Below are positions 12,166 to 23,035 of a stretch of DNA of 64,000 bases, one piece after another (the stretch's first letter is position 1; every line of letters begins with the position of its first letter). The notes beneath the pieces were generated by a model. The model saw only the letters and a list, made by a program, of their open reading frames with translations. It was not told the DNA's origin and ran no database searches. The stretch is from Dactylonectria macrodidyma (Eukaryota > Ascomycota > Sordariomycetes > Hypocreales > Nectriaceae). Made by a program: the position numbers and the translations under genes. The stretch lies in the NCBI GenBank assembly GCA_020744425.1, contig JAGMUV010000004.1, forward strand, positions 3,968,001 to 4,032,000, given 5' to 3'.

Positions 12166-15079
12166 TTGGTCATATGCTGTCGGCACAACTCCCTTGAAAT
12201 CCAGAGAGTCTTCGAAGGGCATTCAGCAAAGGTTGATCTGCTCGTTGCTGACGCTCACAAGGGATATTCTGCGAGCGAAATCATATTCAGCTACGATGGC
12301 TCAAAGGTCGGAATATGCTGGGACTTGTTGACCGGCAGAGAGAAGGTCCAGTTTGTTACTCGTGAAGTATTAACTGCGGCAATATGGCTAAACAACAGGA
12401 AAATTGCACTCGGTAGATTGCCCTCACATTTGGCCAGACAAGTAGATGATTCTTGCTTACATTTGGGATGCCTAGGGTTCGCCACGGGCATGCTCAGTCT
12501 CTTTGAGCTGTCCAGCGCCAAGCATGTCTCGACCAAAACCATTGACAGTTCAATCTCAGCACTATCAACTGCATTAGACGGCAACAAGTTTGCAATTGGG
12601 TGAGCCAATGACCAACACGAACTGCACCTATACTAACCCGTCACATGCAAGCTACCACGATGGAACCATACTCATCGCGAACTTGGCTCCGCGGTTCACA
12701 ATTTTAAACCAACTCTCCATGCCAAATGTCGCCTCTCCAATAGTCAGTTTGTCTTGGCATCGATCCTTTACAATCCTGGCTGGGCAGAATGGCCGGGGCG
12801 ACCTCTGTTGCTGGCATACCAAGTTTGACCCCCCCAAGCTCGTTCGGAGATTCAAACCCCTAGTTAAAACCACCCCAGGTACCAACTGGATGGGTTGGTC
12901 AAAAAATGGCCGGATAGTCCAATTCTTCAGTGCGTAAGTCCAACCCGAAACCCCTCTCTATGGGCCTTTCTCAAGTAACCTCGGTCTATAGGCGGGCGCC
13001 TCTGGCGTTGCGGGATGTTAGGACAAAACGCACCAAATGCAAGGCGGTTCCCATGCCCGAAATCATTAAAGGGCTTGCCATCTATAGCCCAGGCGCAATG
13101 CTCTTTGTCTTGGGTGCGAAGCACACCATCCAACAAATCAAGTTGGAGCCCAACCTTGAACTAGTAGCCACTGTCCAGAACTCGTCGTTCTGGGCACATA
13201 GAAGAGCCCGTTCAGTACTCGAAAGGAGTTCTATTGCTCTTGCAGATCCCCGGATGCATCTAGGAGAAGGCGGTGAGATGGGTGCAAACTCCTTCATTGA
13301 TAACGACTCCGGATATACAAAACCGTCCAAATCAGCGACAGGCTCCTCCGCAAAACGGGACAATACGATGAGCGCCCAGGGAAAGGGCAGCATGTTCTTG
13401 CTTGATCATGTCCTGAACGAGCAAGATACCGACCTGAAAGACACTCTTGACGACACTGATATAGAAGAATCATGCTTTGACAAGGATGACGCTTCGAGCC
13501 AAACTAGCTATGGGACTTTTTCGAACCCAGAACCCGTTGCTGAGTTTTTGACGGTCGACCAACCATCCAAGCCCCACAAACGAAACCTCCACAACTTCCC
13601 CAACTCGCCGCCAGCAATAGTCATTAATCGAGAAGTAGAAAAGCCGCTGCCGCTGACAAGCGAATACTCTCGTTCGTCTGCCAGCAAATCTAATCCTGCC
13701 GTTGACTCGGCCGAGGAGTTGCAGACCTTCAAAGATACAGAAAAACCAGCCCCCTTGGAACACCTGCCCGAACTGAAAAGGAGCTTCGGCCAGAGGTTTG
13801 TTCACTCAACGAAAAAAATGTTGTCCAGACTTTCATTGTTGGCGAAGATGACGAGGCCAAGGCTGAGAGATGGGTACCATCGCGTTGAGTGGATGTGCGT
13901 AAGTAAAATTACCGTTTCCTTCCGTGGACGCGCCGCATCATGTTTGAGTTGTCTTTGGCGGGGAATAATTTCTATCTCGTAAGTTACGAAACACAAGACT
14001 AACAGCGTTTTATCAGGATTGTGGCGTTGAATTATACGCCGATTTCCGCGTTCAAGATATGGAGCAATTGGAGGGCCTCATCCGCTCCCTGAAGAATCCA
14101 ATCCAATTGGGTGTTAACCAGAGCGAACCGAATCACCGCGGGTCCCATCCCACTCATGTACCTAGAGAATGCGAGAAAACGCTGTCAATTGACGAATGCC
14201 AGTGTGGCGAGCAGGGTTCCGGCAACCGCAGCGATAGCAACACCAGCTCTAGTTCCTTGAGCAGTCCATCATCTCAAGGTACCGCAATCCCAAGTCCTAC
14301 GACAGCCATGTCTTCTTCGGAGGCCGCTAGTGTGGATTTCCAGTCTCCAGGAACCAAGTCCAAATTTCTTGCTCTCTGTGTCAACACGGGCGGAATTTAC
14401 AAGACTCTCACAGAGGTTGACTTGACGGGCATCAAGTCCGACACAGGCGGGTTTCTTAAGATGAAAGAAGCATATGTTGGCGCTCGTGGTCTACGCTCTC
14501 GACTAGAGTTTCTTATCAAGCCGGTCGGCTTAGAGTTCGTCCAGGTCAGTCATCTCCAGGAAAGAGAACCAGCATGACATCAAATGCAGCACACCGCTAA
14601 AATTCTAGCACCCTCTTTAGTTCACGCTATGGAATCGAAAACATGGTTACGTGTCAATCTGCAACAGGCCCGAGAGCATTCCGCCACACACAATGAGCGA
14701 CTACGAATACATCCCCAAGCCGCTTAAACCACTTCCTCCTATGCCTCCAGAGATCTTCATCCACTACTTAGAGCACGGCGAGGGGGAGTTGAATGCGGCA
14801 CGCCACGATTGGCTTCCTCGCCTCCCTGTGCGGCTAGACAACCGAGTCATTGATGGCGACGAGGCATGTTATGGATACGGCGTTCACATTATCGAGGGGC
14901 CGAATCGGATATCAATTTTCTGGATATTCATGATCACTATGGCGGGCAGTGTACTGGCATGTGTGCTTTGGTCCGCTTTGAAGGAGGACATTCAAGGAGG
15001 CACGTCGTTGGGGGGGTTGATTGTAGCTCTTCCTGCCGCGGTACTGGCGGCATTCTTATTCCGGTTCGAGGGCATGTAG
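12166..15079 (+). CDS. WD40-like protein with a conserved C-terminal membrane module (5' end unresolved)
   Basis: Exons: about 12166-12412, 12476-12599, 12652-12933, 12992-13898, 14017-14544 and 14621-15079, with consistent phases (about 848 codons). The N-terminal part has beta-propeller strands (RVFEGHSAKVDLL, FSYDGSKVGICWDLLTG, GYHDGTILIANL). A long Ser/Asp-rich linker follows, then a Cys motif (WMCDCGVELYADF). Next comes a well-ordered block (FLALCVNTGGIYKTLTEVDL, LEFLIKPVGLEFVQFTLWN, PKPLKPLPPMPPEIFIHYLE), and finally two hydrophobic helices (ISIFWIFMITMAGSVLACVLW; LGGLIVALPAAVLAAFLF). The tail resembles that of uncharacterised ascomycete proteins; I know no function. No in-frame ATG precedes 12166 before a stop, so an upstream exon is missing from my model or the 5' end is damaged. 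Confidence 0.6.
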
Positions 15080-15680
15080 CAATCTTAATCCAGTAGATAA
15101 CCTGTCGGAAGTGCCAATTCTCCTTTTATTGCCATCCGAAGGCCGAGCTTAGGACTACCATATTTGCCATGCTCATCCGCCCTTTCATAAAATAACTAGT
15201 GGGTAGTTGCTTATCATTTAGACTATGTTGGCCTCAGTCACCCATTAATTAACTAATTAGACACACTATTATTGGGACGGTCCGTTGGAAATGCCCCAGA
15301 GCGTCGGGGCCCTGAAATTGGAACATGGGATGCCACAAAGCTGCTGGTCAGCCAGAGGGGGCTGAGGAAAGCTGATGAACAACTGAACCGAAGCCGAGCC
15401 GGCGAGCAAGAGCGGCCACCGGTGCCAAGTCACATGTCGCTTTCTTTTCGTCGCATCTGCCAAGAGAATATATATATACAGTGTATCTTTTGTACGTAAA
15501 AGTTTATATACCAACTTAAGCGGTGCTGTCCCTTGACACCAGCATCTTGTTTCTCGCATAGTCAAGTGTGACAGCTCCGACGTGGAAAGAAAGAGGGCAT
15601 GGCTGTCTTAATCCGCTTGTTCCGAAGTACCACACCAAGGAACTGTTGTCTTTCTTCCACCAGAAGAGAACTTGGGTCAT
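15080..15680. other. Intergenic between convergent genes
   Basis: The 3' ends of the WD40-like gene and the pectin lyase face each other here. No gene seen. Confidence 0.6.
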
Positions 15681-16903
15681 TTAAATGCGTCCCACTCCAG
15701 CATTCTCAACCACTGACGCAGGCACATTTGCGGCGGAGATATGGCCCACGAGGCTGGCCTTGTACGACGCAAGCTTAGTGAGAACGGCCGAGCTCGTCAG
15801 CGACGGAAAGCTTCCCGAGCTCGTCATCTTGTTCCACTCGCAAATGTATCCCAATTTACTCGTGCAGCCTGACGCATCAGCCACGCTGATAACGCTGTAA
15901 ATGGCGCCGCCGGCGCTCAGAGAGCCCGACGTCAGTGGCGTGGTGACGGTGTCAAAGTAGTTACCCTCCAGCAGCGCCCAGACGTTAGTGTCGATGTCGA
16001 AGGCGTGGCCGCCCACGTCCTGGAAGTAGTTGTTGACGGCGTGGAAGATGATCTCGCTGTCGGTGTAGTCGGTGCCCATGTGCGGTGCTCGGCCGGAGAC
16101 GTCGTGCACCCAGTTACCCGAGAAGGTGTAGTAGTCCTTCTCGCCGATGAACAGCATCGTCCAGTAGTGCTTGCCGTTGCACGAGGCCGACCAGGAAGTG
16201 ACGCCGTCGAACTCGTTGTTGGAGATTGTAACGTGGCCAGCGGCACCCCATCCAGACACGATCATCTGTCGGCCGATGAGGGAGAACTTGTTGTGGTCGA
16301 TCCAGACCTTGTCGGCGCCGTCGAGGGTGATGGCATCACCACCCCAGACGTACTGCGGGTTGAGGTTGGTGAAGTGGACATTCTGGATGATGACGTTACT
16401 CGCACCGCCGCGGATCCGAAGGCCCTTACCGACGATGACACCGGCGGTGCCAACGCCCACGATGCTCTTGTTGCTGCCGACGTCGATCGGCGTCCTGGCC
16501 GAGTTGTAGTAGGTGCAGTCGACCCAGGTGCTCGGCGACGTGCAGGTGTCCTGGATCCAGGCCTGGCCCTTGGTGGTGCCTTTGGAACAGACGGTTGTCG
16601 ACGGGTCGCTACAGCATTTGCCTGTTGTTGTGCCCTCGCTCGAGCGGAAGTCCCAGGTCTTGTTGATCATAATGACGCGAGGGGTCGAGTCGGTCAGCCA
16701 TGTTTTGAGCCTTTTTCAGAGTTAGAGCAAACCTCAGCGGCATCAGGGGCAGGAGGAACATACTCAGAGAGGCTCGAAGGATACTGAGGGGTAGCGCTAC
16801 CACCACCGGTGGTTCCCTTGGCGAAGCCAGACGGGGTGCCAGTGACTTGGCCATATGCCTGGCCAACGGCAGCCGCGATCATAGATAGTAGAACAGCCTT
16901 CAT
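15681..16903 (-). CDS. Secreted pectin lyase (polysaccharide lyase family 1)
   Basis: Two exons (16903-16764 and 16710-15681) encode 389 residues, the normal length. A signal peptide (MKAVLLSMIAAAVGQAYG) is followed by the pectin-lyase start GFAKGTTGGGSATPQYP and TDSTPRVIMINKTWDF. Further family motifs: GGDAITLDGADKVWIDHNKF (parallel beta-helix core), HYWTMLFIGEKDYYTFSGNW, and SGRAPHM, which carries the catalytic-type arginine. The enzyme cleaves esterified homogalacturonan by beta-elimination outside the cell. The 53-bp intron (gtatgt...aag) restores SLSELKTWLTD. Pectate lyase is the alternative within the same family; the N-terminal GFA.G.TGGG pattern favours pectin lyase. No defect seen. 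Confidence 0.9.
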
Positions 16904-18120
16904 CTTCGATTGATAGGGATCGTGCTAAGTTCTGATCTACATCATAGGCTGCGTCCAGCTTTCATAGTAATTTATAGGCCCCGGGTTCGTCCTTCATCTC
17001 CAGTCCCGGTAAACTATAAGGCCCTGAAACCCCCCACAATATCGGCTCACCCCGAACCCGCCGTTTTGTCCACCAATGGGATAGCACGGATCTCCAAACA
17101 AAAGTCTAAATCGGGCATTATTCCGTCCGCCTACAGCACAGATGATCCTCCACAGGCCAACTTTTAATCTGCCTCGTTTGAAAAGGGTTTCGGTAGGCAG
17201 GCCTGGGAGGAAGCGGATCTCGTGTTGGGAAAGCGGAGGCATTGGCTACCGAAATGGGCTCGGAACGTCGAAGGGGCGCCGGAGAATTACACTCATGACA
17301 ACGTGCCGCACACAACCTTGTACGAAAAGAGCGGCCTGCAGCTGGTTTTGTGTGTGCGAGAATTAGAGGCGAACCACTCACATCTAAAGGTTCAACAACC
17401 AAAACGTGCCTTGCCAGTCTGGAAGACAGAACCCACCCCGCGATCAACATTTGACACTGCGCACACCCGCTATGGAAGTCCGCACAGTTGGATATAAGGT
17501 TGTTTAATCTACTATGCGCTTTTAGTCACTGTTTCAATTGAAATAAACTGCATATTTTTGGAACTCGCTGTTGTTTCCGTCAGCTGATTAGTTACCTGTT
17601 TCACCATACCTACCCTGGAGCAACACATCCCTTTGTTTCTGAGGCACCGCGACGAATCAGAAAATACGAAATACCAAGTTTGGGGGACTCATCGTGAACA
17701 GACAACGTAACCCATTCATTCTTATTAGGGGGGCAATCCGAGCCATTCCTCAAGATAAGAATGAACAAAGTCAGTGTCACGCTAGCCTACAACTGAGCAA
17801 GGAATAGGGATGATTCTGGAAAGAGATCATGATGATCACGAATCACAGAACGGAGGATGAGGCTTGTGGTAAAGTGAACATTTCTTTGAGTATATATCAT
17901 GAGGCTAGGCTAATACGTGCACTTCAAAGACGTTTGTCCAATTTCAGCGTTACTAAATACCTCGGGCATGTCCGTGACAGCAGCCTGGCAAGCCAGGCCT
18001 TGTCTTCCAGATGTCCACGAGGGGGTATCCATAGAAAGTATTAGATGTCGATTAAGGGAAGAAGTCGCTCGCGCAGGTAGTCTTCGGGTTTTTCCAGTCT
18101 TCCCAACAGAGATCTGTGGC
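16904..18120. other. Intergenic, upstream of pectin lyase
   Basis: 1.2 kb holding the pectin-lyase promoter and the 3' flank of the PLAC8 gene. ORFs here are short and without family pattern. Confidence 0.6.
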
Positions 18121-18716
18121 TTATTTGGAGGGATAGGTCATGCCGTCGTCGGACTTGTACTGCTGGGAGACGGCGACGCCCTGGGCCTCACGGTGGGCAG
18201 CCTCCTTATCCTGCTGGACAAGATCGCAGATACCGCAGCAGCAGGCGGTGGCGATGTCGACAAGGCAGCTTCCCTGAAGGTTGTACTTCTCGCGGATGTT
18301 GGCGCGCTGGAGGGACATGGGGATCCAGTGGAGACCGAAGCAGGTGGAACCGAAGAACATCAAGCACTGAGAATTGAGTGTTAGTCTGAGCAGAAAAGAA
18401 AGAGTCATGTCATGGCTCAACATACAGAGGTGTTGATGGGCTCATAGCCATCGAGGTTGCCATTCTTGCGGAGACGGTGGTGAGTCTTGCCGAAGGTGAT
18501 GCAGGGCAAGCACCAGGTGATCAGGCAGGTGTCGATGGGGTTGCAGCAGCCGAAGAAGGCGCTGTCCCAGGGCTGGGAGGTCTCGGGGGACTTGGAGTTG
18601 ACGTGCTCGCTGGGGCGGGCGAGGACATCGTTGAAGCGGTTCTTCCAGTCGTTGAGGTCATCGTGGTCGATGGGACCGTTGTTGTGCTGGTTCTGGGCGG
18701 GGGTGGGGGCGGCCAT
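18121..18716 (-). CDS. PLAC8-family cysteine-rich protein
   Basis: Exons 18716-18426 and 18366-18121 join in frame to 178 residues. The core is FFGCCNPIDTCLITWCLPCITFGKTHHRL, given here in pieces: FFGCCNPIDTC, then WCLPCITFGKTHHRL. These are the typical CC...C..WC.PC clusters. A second Cys-rich part (GSCLVDIATACCCGICDLVQQDKEA) matches the C-terminal half of the family. PLAC8 proteins are small membrane-associated proteins, linked in plants to cadmium resistance and cell-number regulation and in fungi largely uncharacterised. The start is set at MAAPTPAQNQ because the ORF upstream is low-complexity and lies in the probable 5' UTR. Confidence 0.88.
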
Positions 18717-21238
18717 TGTTGCGAAGAAGAAAGTTGGTGTGTGTAAGTGGTTGTTATTGAAGAGAACGAAGGAAACGTTGAAACAGGCTGTGCTGTTGTG
18801 ATGAGAAAGTGGTTCAAGGAGAGACTGGGAGTAAATGAAGAGAGCGTGTGAGAAGGTTCTTGGCCCCAAACCAGGACGAACGGGTCAACTTATGTGAAAA
18901 CGACAACGGGACTTGGTTGTTGGCAGGCCGTACAGCGTGATACATGCAGTCTGCCCAGCCCAAGACCTGCATCTTCCCCTAGTCGCCCACTACGCAACGT
19001 TAGGATAAGCAGGCGTTGTGTTCATCCGGGCTAGCCCCACACTATCACGACGATGAAAATGGATGCTGAGACTGATTGGACGCACGGCCTGCTCCTGCGG
19101 GGACATGGCTTCAGCCCTGTGGCTCCCGTGGGATATTTGATTCGGCATCGCGGAATTGTGTGGCTAGTCCACGAGACATCGGGGGAGACGAGACTAATTC
19201 CGTCCCAAGCTGAAGCGCCACCAAATTGCTTCTCTGGGGCTGTCTGCAATGCAAACAGACTGAGATTAGGAGCCAGGAAAGTCTCGTTGAAGCCCAAGGC
19301 CAAGCTTCACGCTACATCAGCCACAACACTGTCGAGGCGTTTTTTTTGCTTCTTTTGCTTGCTCACGCCGGCGAGCTGGACAGAGTCTAGTGTTGCGAAT
19401 GGCTTCCAGGCCGTTGTTTCACGGGCGGTGCCAGTGGCCGGGTGCAGATTACTCTCTGTATTGGAGCGTGCAGTGGTGGACATTTGATAGCGGGAAGGGT
19501 GAAGCTTCTGAAGCTCGGGCGGACGGGCTGATGAAGCACTGACTGACTGGCTATGATTGCAACGCTGTGGACGCTCGATGGCTCCATGGTTTGCTAGAGA
19601 AAAAGTAAAGCCAAGGTTTAACGGCCCAAACAATCCCCCGTCTCACGCATTCAAGCTCCTCCGTCTCACGCATCATGCAGAATGCGGCACCCAGGGGACA
19701 CTTTCTCATCCCCCCTGTCACTTTTCCTCAAAGCCGACCGGCATCATCAAGTACCGGCTGGCCCATTTTGCCTCGTGCAACGCCCTGCGCACCAACACCA
19801 ACACCAATCAAGGGGCTCCACACGCACGTTGAATTGAAGAGAGGCTGTGGGGACATCTAGGGCCGCCAGCTGAAGGCGCTAAGAGGGAAGCTGGAGCATC
19901 TTCATGACAAACAGATGCATATTCCGCGGTGCTGGACGGAGGAGCTGTGTGCTGCCTGTGCTCGACCCGCGCAATGCATACCGGACATGGTAATGATGGA
20001 CAGAAGACGCACCAGGTAAGCTTCCAAGTGTCCGTCTCGGGAATCCAGTCCTGTCTCCTCTCCACCATCTCGGTTCTCGCTTCGAGTTCACGGTTGCACC
20101 TCATGGCACATCGCTTGCACACGGATCACATGCCAGCCCCCCCTCCAATGAGTCTGATTTCGCTGCCCAATCCAAAGCTCCCTTTCCCGCCCATCGCAAG
20201 ATGACAATCCTCCCCTATTCTTCCATATCCGGTCCATCGTCATCCTCAACTCCCCATCAGTCTTTTTTTATTTTGTGCCGTCAACTGTCATTTCTACCCG
20301 TGTTTTATCGTATCCCCCTGCACCTTAGCACACTCGATTCCCCTGCATAAGCGCCAGCTCAAACGAAGCTACTAATGTTGAGAAGGCAATTTCTCTCCTC
20401 CATCTGCCTTGCTTGTTGCATAAATTTCCTGCCTGCATTTTGATGCTTCCTCATCGTCTAGACTTGCATTATTTATTATGTGGTAACAGCAGACGAGTCA
20501 GGCCGCACTAATTGAGACGGCCCTTGCCGCTTGCTCCTCGGGAAATGATTTGCCGAGCTTGTTGTTTATCTTTGAGCATGCTCTCGCATCAAGCCATCCC
20601 CTAAATTCCGGCCCGTCGAATTTTGACCTTAATGGGCGCCGCAGCCATCTCAGTTCTGGTCGATGGGTGTCAGACCTCTAATCTGCCTTCCCTACCTACA
20701 TAATTGCCGTTCTGCCGTAATACAGGCTGAAATAATCTGCTCTCGGCAATCTCATCATTAGCGCAACACCCGCCGCTTCTAGGTCGCCCGAGATTCATTT
20801 CACTATGAAAGCGGGGACCAAACCTCGCCTCCATGCTTCCTCAAATTTTCGTATTGTGGAACGATGCCCTGAAACCAAGCTCGTTCACTCATCATCTACT
20901 ATGTAGCTAGGAATCAACTGTGGACTAGCTTCATTGAACCTAGTCATTTTCTCCCAAGGCAGTTTTCACGTCTCGATGGGCACGGCATGGCTAGCAGCTC
21001 GATTGTGGAGATCCCAGGCTCGAATAATTTTGTCCCCGATTATGTTTAATCAAGCATCTGAAACAGCTGATGCACAAGTATCAGAAAAATTTTGCCCCTT
21101 TTTACTAGCATTCGCAAACAGCGTTACCGCCTCTTACATATGCGGGCTGACCCGAGCCCTAAAACGCAGAATTAGACGTTGCACGCCCATAGATAGGCAA
21201 GCCACCTGTCTCGATGGCTATGCTCCATTCTTAGTAGA

Positions 21239-21253
21239 CCCCCCCCCCCCCCC
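21239..21253. repeat. Poly-C tract (15 bp)
   Basis: Uninterrupted run of cytosines within the long intergenic region; such tracts are prone to slippage and sequencing error. Confidence 0.9.
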
Positions 21254-21638
21254 ATCAAAGAAAAATTCACGAAATTATTGGGTTTTCACTTCTCGGGCTA
21301 GGCTGACACAGCGTTCTAGTTCGTCTCTTTGCATCTTCCAGCCAAGCTTCAGCACGGTGAGTCACGACCCGATGCTTGATGACATTGACACGGAAGCGAG
21401 CTCTAGCTCGAGAATCACAAGTGGGCCGAGCCCTCAGCTTCGATATTTTCGAGAAACAATTCCGCACTTTGGCAGGGTTGGCTATGATCAACCTGTGAAA
21501 CACATGCGGAATGGTCTGTTTGCTATGATCTATGCACTTGGCCATTCGCTTTGAAAGGCCGCGCCTGACCTGCATCCTCTCCCCTCATTTGCTCTCTCTG
21601 TCACTGGCTTCCGGTTTCTAGTTCATGGTTGCCTAGGC

Positions 21639-21664
21639 TTTTTTTTTTTTTAAGGGGGGGGGGG
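21639..21664. repeat. Poly-T then poly-G tract
   Basis: About 13 T, then AA, then 11 G, about 385 bp after the poly-C tract. No coding role is apparent. Confidence 0.9.
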
Positions 21665-23035
21665 TTGGTTTCTTGAAGTCTGAAGCTGATTTAGCATCGA
21701 CTTCTTCCAAGACTACTGCTCTGATCTGTGCGTTACCCATGTAATATCTGCTAGTTTGATTCCATTGTGGAGTGTAACTTGCAATGAGGTTTGAGTGAGA
21801 GTGGGAGTTTTAAATAACTGATCCGCTGCATGTGACGTCCTTGATAAGTCCCGCGTGTCTAAACACTGCCTATAGGCAGTCGGATAGTATTTTCCTATCA
21901 CGAGAAATTCAATCACTCATAAAATACCTGTAACTTTCCTGCTTCGAACTTGAGCTAGATCAGACCGCGTAGTCATAGTCGTGGTATAGGGTAGGCAGCA
22001 TGCACGACCTTCCATGAGCACCCATTTTATCCATCGACATCTTTTGCGAAACTTATAGCCGGGTCATTGACTTATCTATGATTGAGCAATCGGATTTTTG
22101 TCAGCTTCTTGGTTTTTGATATGTTTAATCGTGAATTTGTGATATCTAGGTTGAGGCCAACACTCAAAGACTCCGCGCCAACCTTCTTTCACTCTACGCA
22201 TCATTTAATATCAGAAACTATTTTTGGGTCGGGCGTGGAGCTTCATTACGTCATTGGTGATTTTGTGGAACATCACATGCGTTGGAATTTTGGTACATTG
22301 GCTACACAGTCCTGCTATGGTCGCGCTTACTATAATACCAGCACACCAAGTGCCGTTTGCATGCCCAAATGCCAGATCTCCGGTCCGCGACACACGTCTA
22401 TCCACGTCCATCTTCGGCATTGGCCTCCGATGAATCGCGGCAGAAACCGAGATTTCCCCGCAACGGTGGTCTGGACACAAACGTGTTGATGTTACCTATT
22501 CATAGGGTAATACTATCCGGGCATCTAGTCCATAGGAAGCAACTGTCACGTAATTGCGGAGTCTTCTTCCGAGATTCTGGAATAGTTGGCCGACCAGGTG
22601 TGTGGGGTAGATAGCTAAGCGCGCTATCAATCGAGCTCTTCGATCCCCCAGATCTTGATTTCTTTATGATGCAGTTGGATGACCGTTTGCTCAAATTTTT
22701 GGTTATCGATTCGGGATTTGATGTGCACAATCTCGCCTTATCATACTCTTCAGTACCTTGATGATCTTTGCTCATGCAATGATTGGCTAGAGTTTTGCTG
22801 GGACCGCGGTCTCACTCCTTGCATCCTTATCCGCGACCCACCCTCTGGCGGTATTGCCCCATCAGAGAAAGTTCAACAGTTTAGCAGGCCAATCAAGTGG
22901 GCCAAGTTTGAACTGACTCAGCTTGTGTTCACATAACAAGTTGACAATCTCCTTCACGTCGGGACGCGGTATCTATCTCCCTTATCTCACAAACGACAAA
23001 TCCATTTTCTCTTGAGTTGTTGCCCTTGGCCTGCG

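Larger units (their letters stand above)
18717..23035. other. Long gene-poor stretch between divergent genes (4.3 kb)
   Basis: Lies between the divergently transcribed PLAC8 and serine dehydratase genes. The largest ORF (20934-21554, 206 codons) is composed of unrelated-looking sequence, includes a poly-C-encoded proline run, and lacks domain features. No tRNA or repeat array was recognised apart from the homopolymers listed separately. Confidence 0.5.

Noticed and set aside
16005..16787. 260-codon forward ORF over the pectin lyase
   Set aside because: Antisense shadow of the clear pectin-lyase gene; Val/Asp/Gly-rich with no family features.
20934..21554. 206-codon ORF in the long intergenic region
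   Set aside because: Contains a poly-C-encoded proline run, has no domain pattern or splice context, and its composition looks non-coding.
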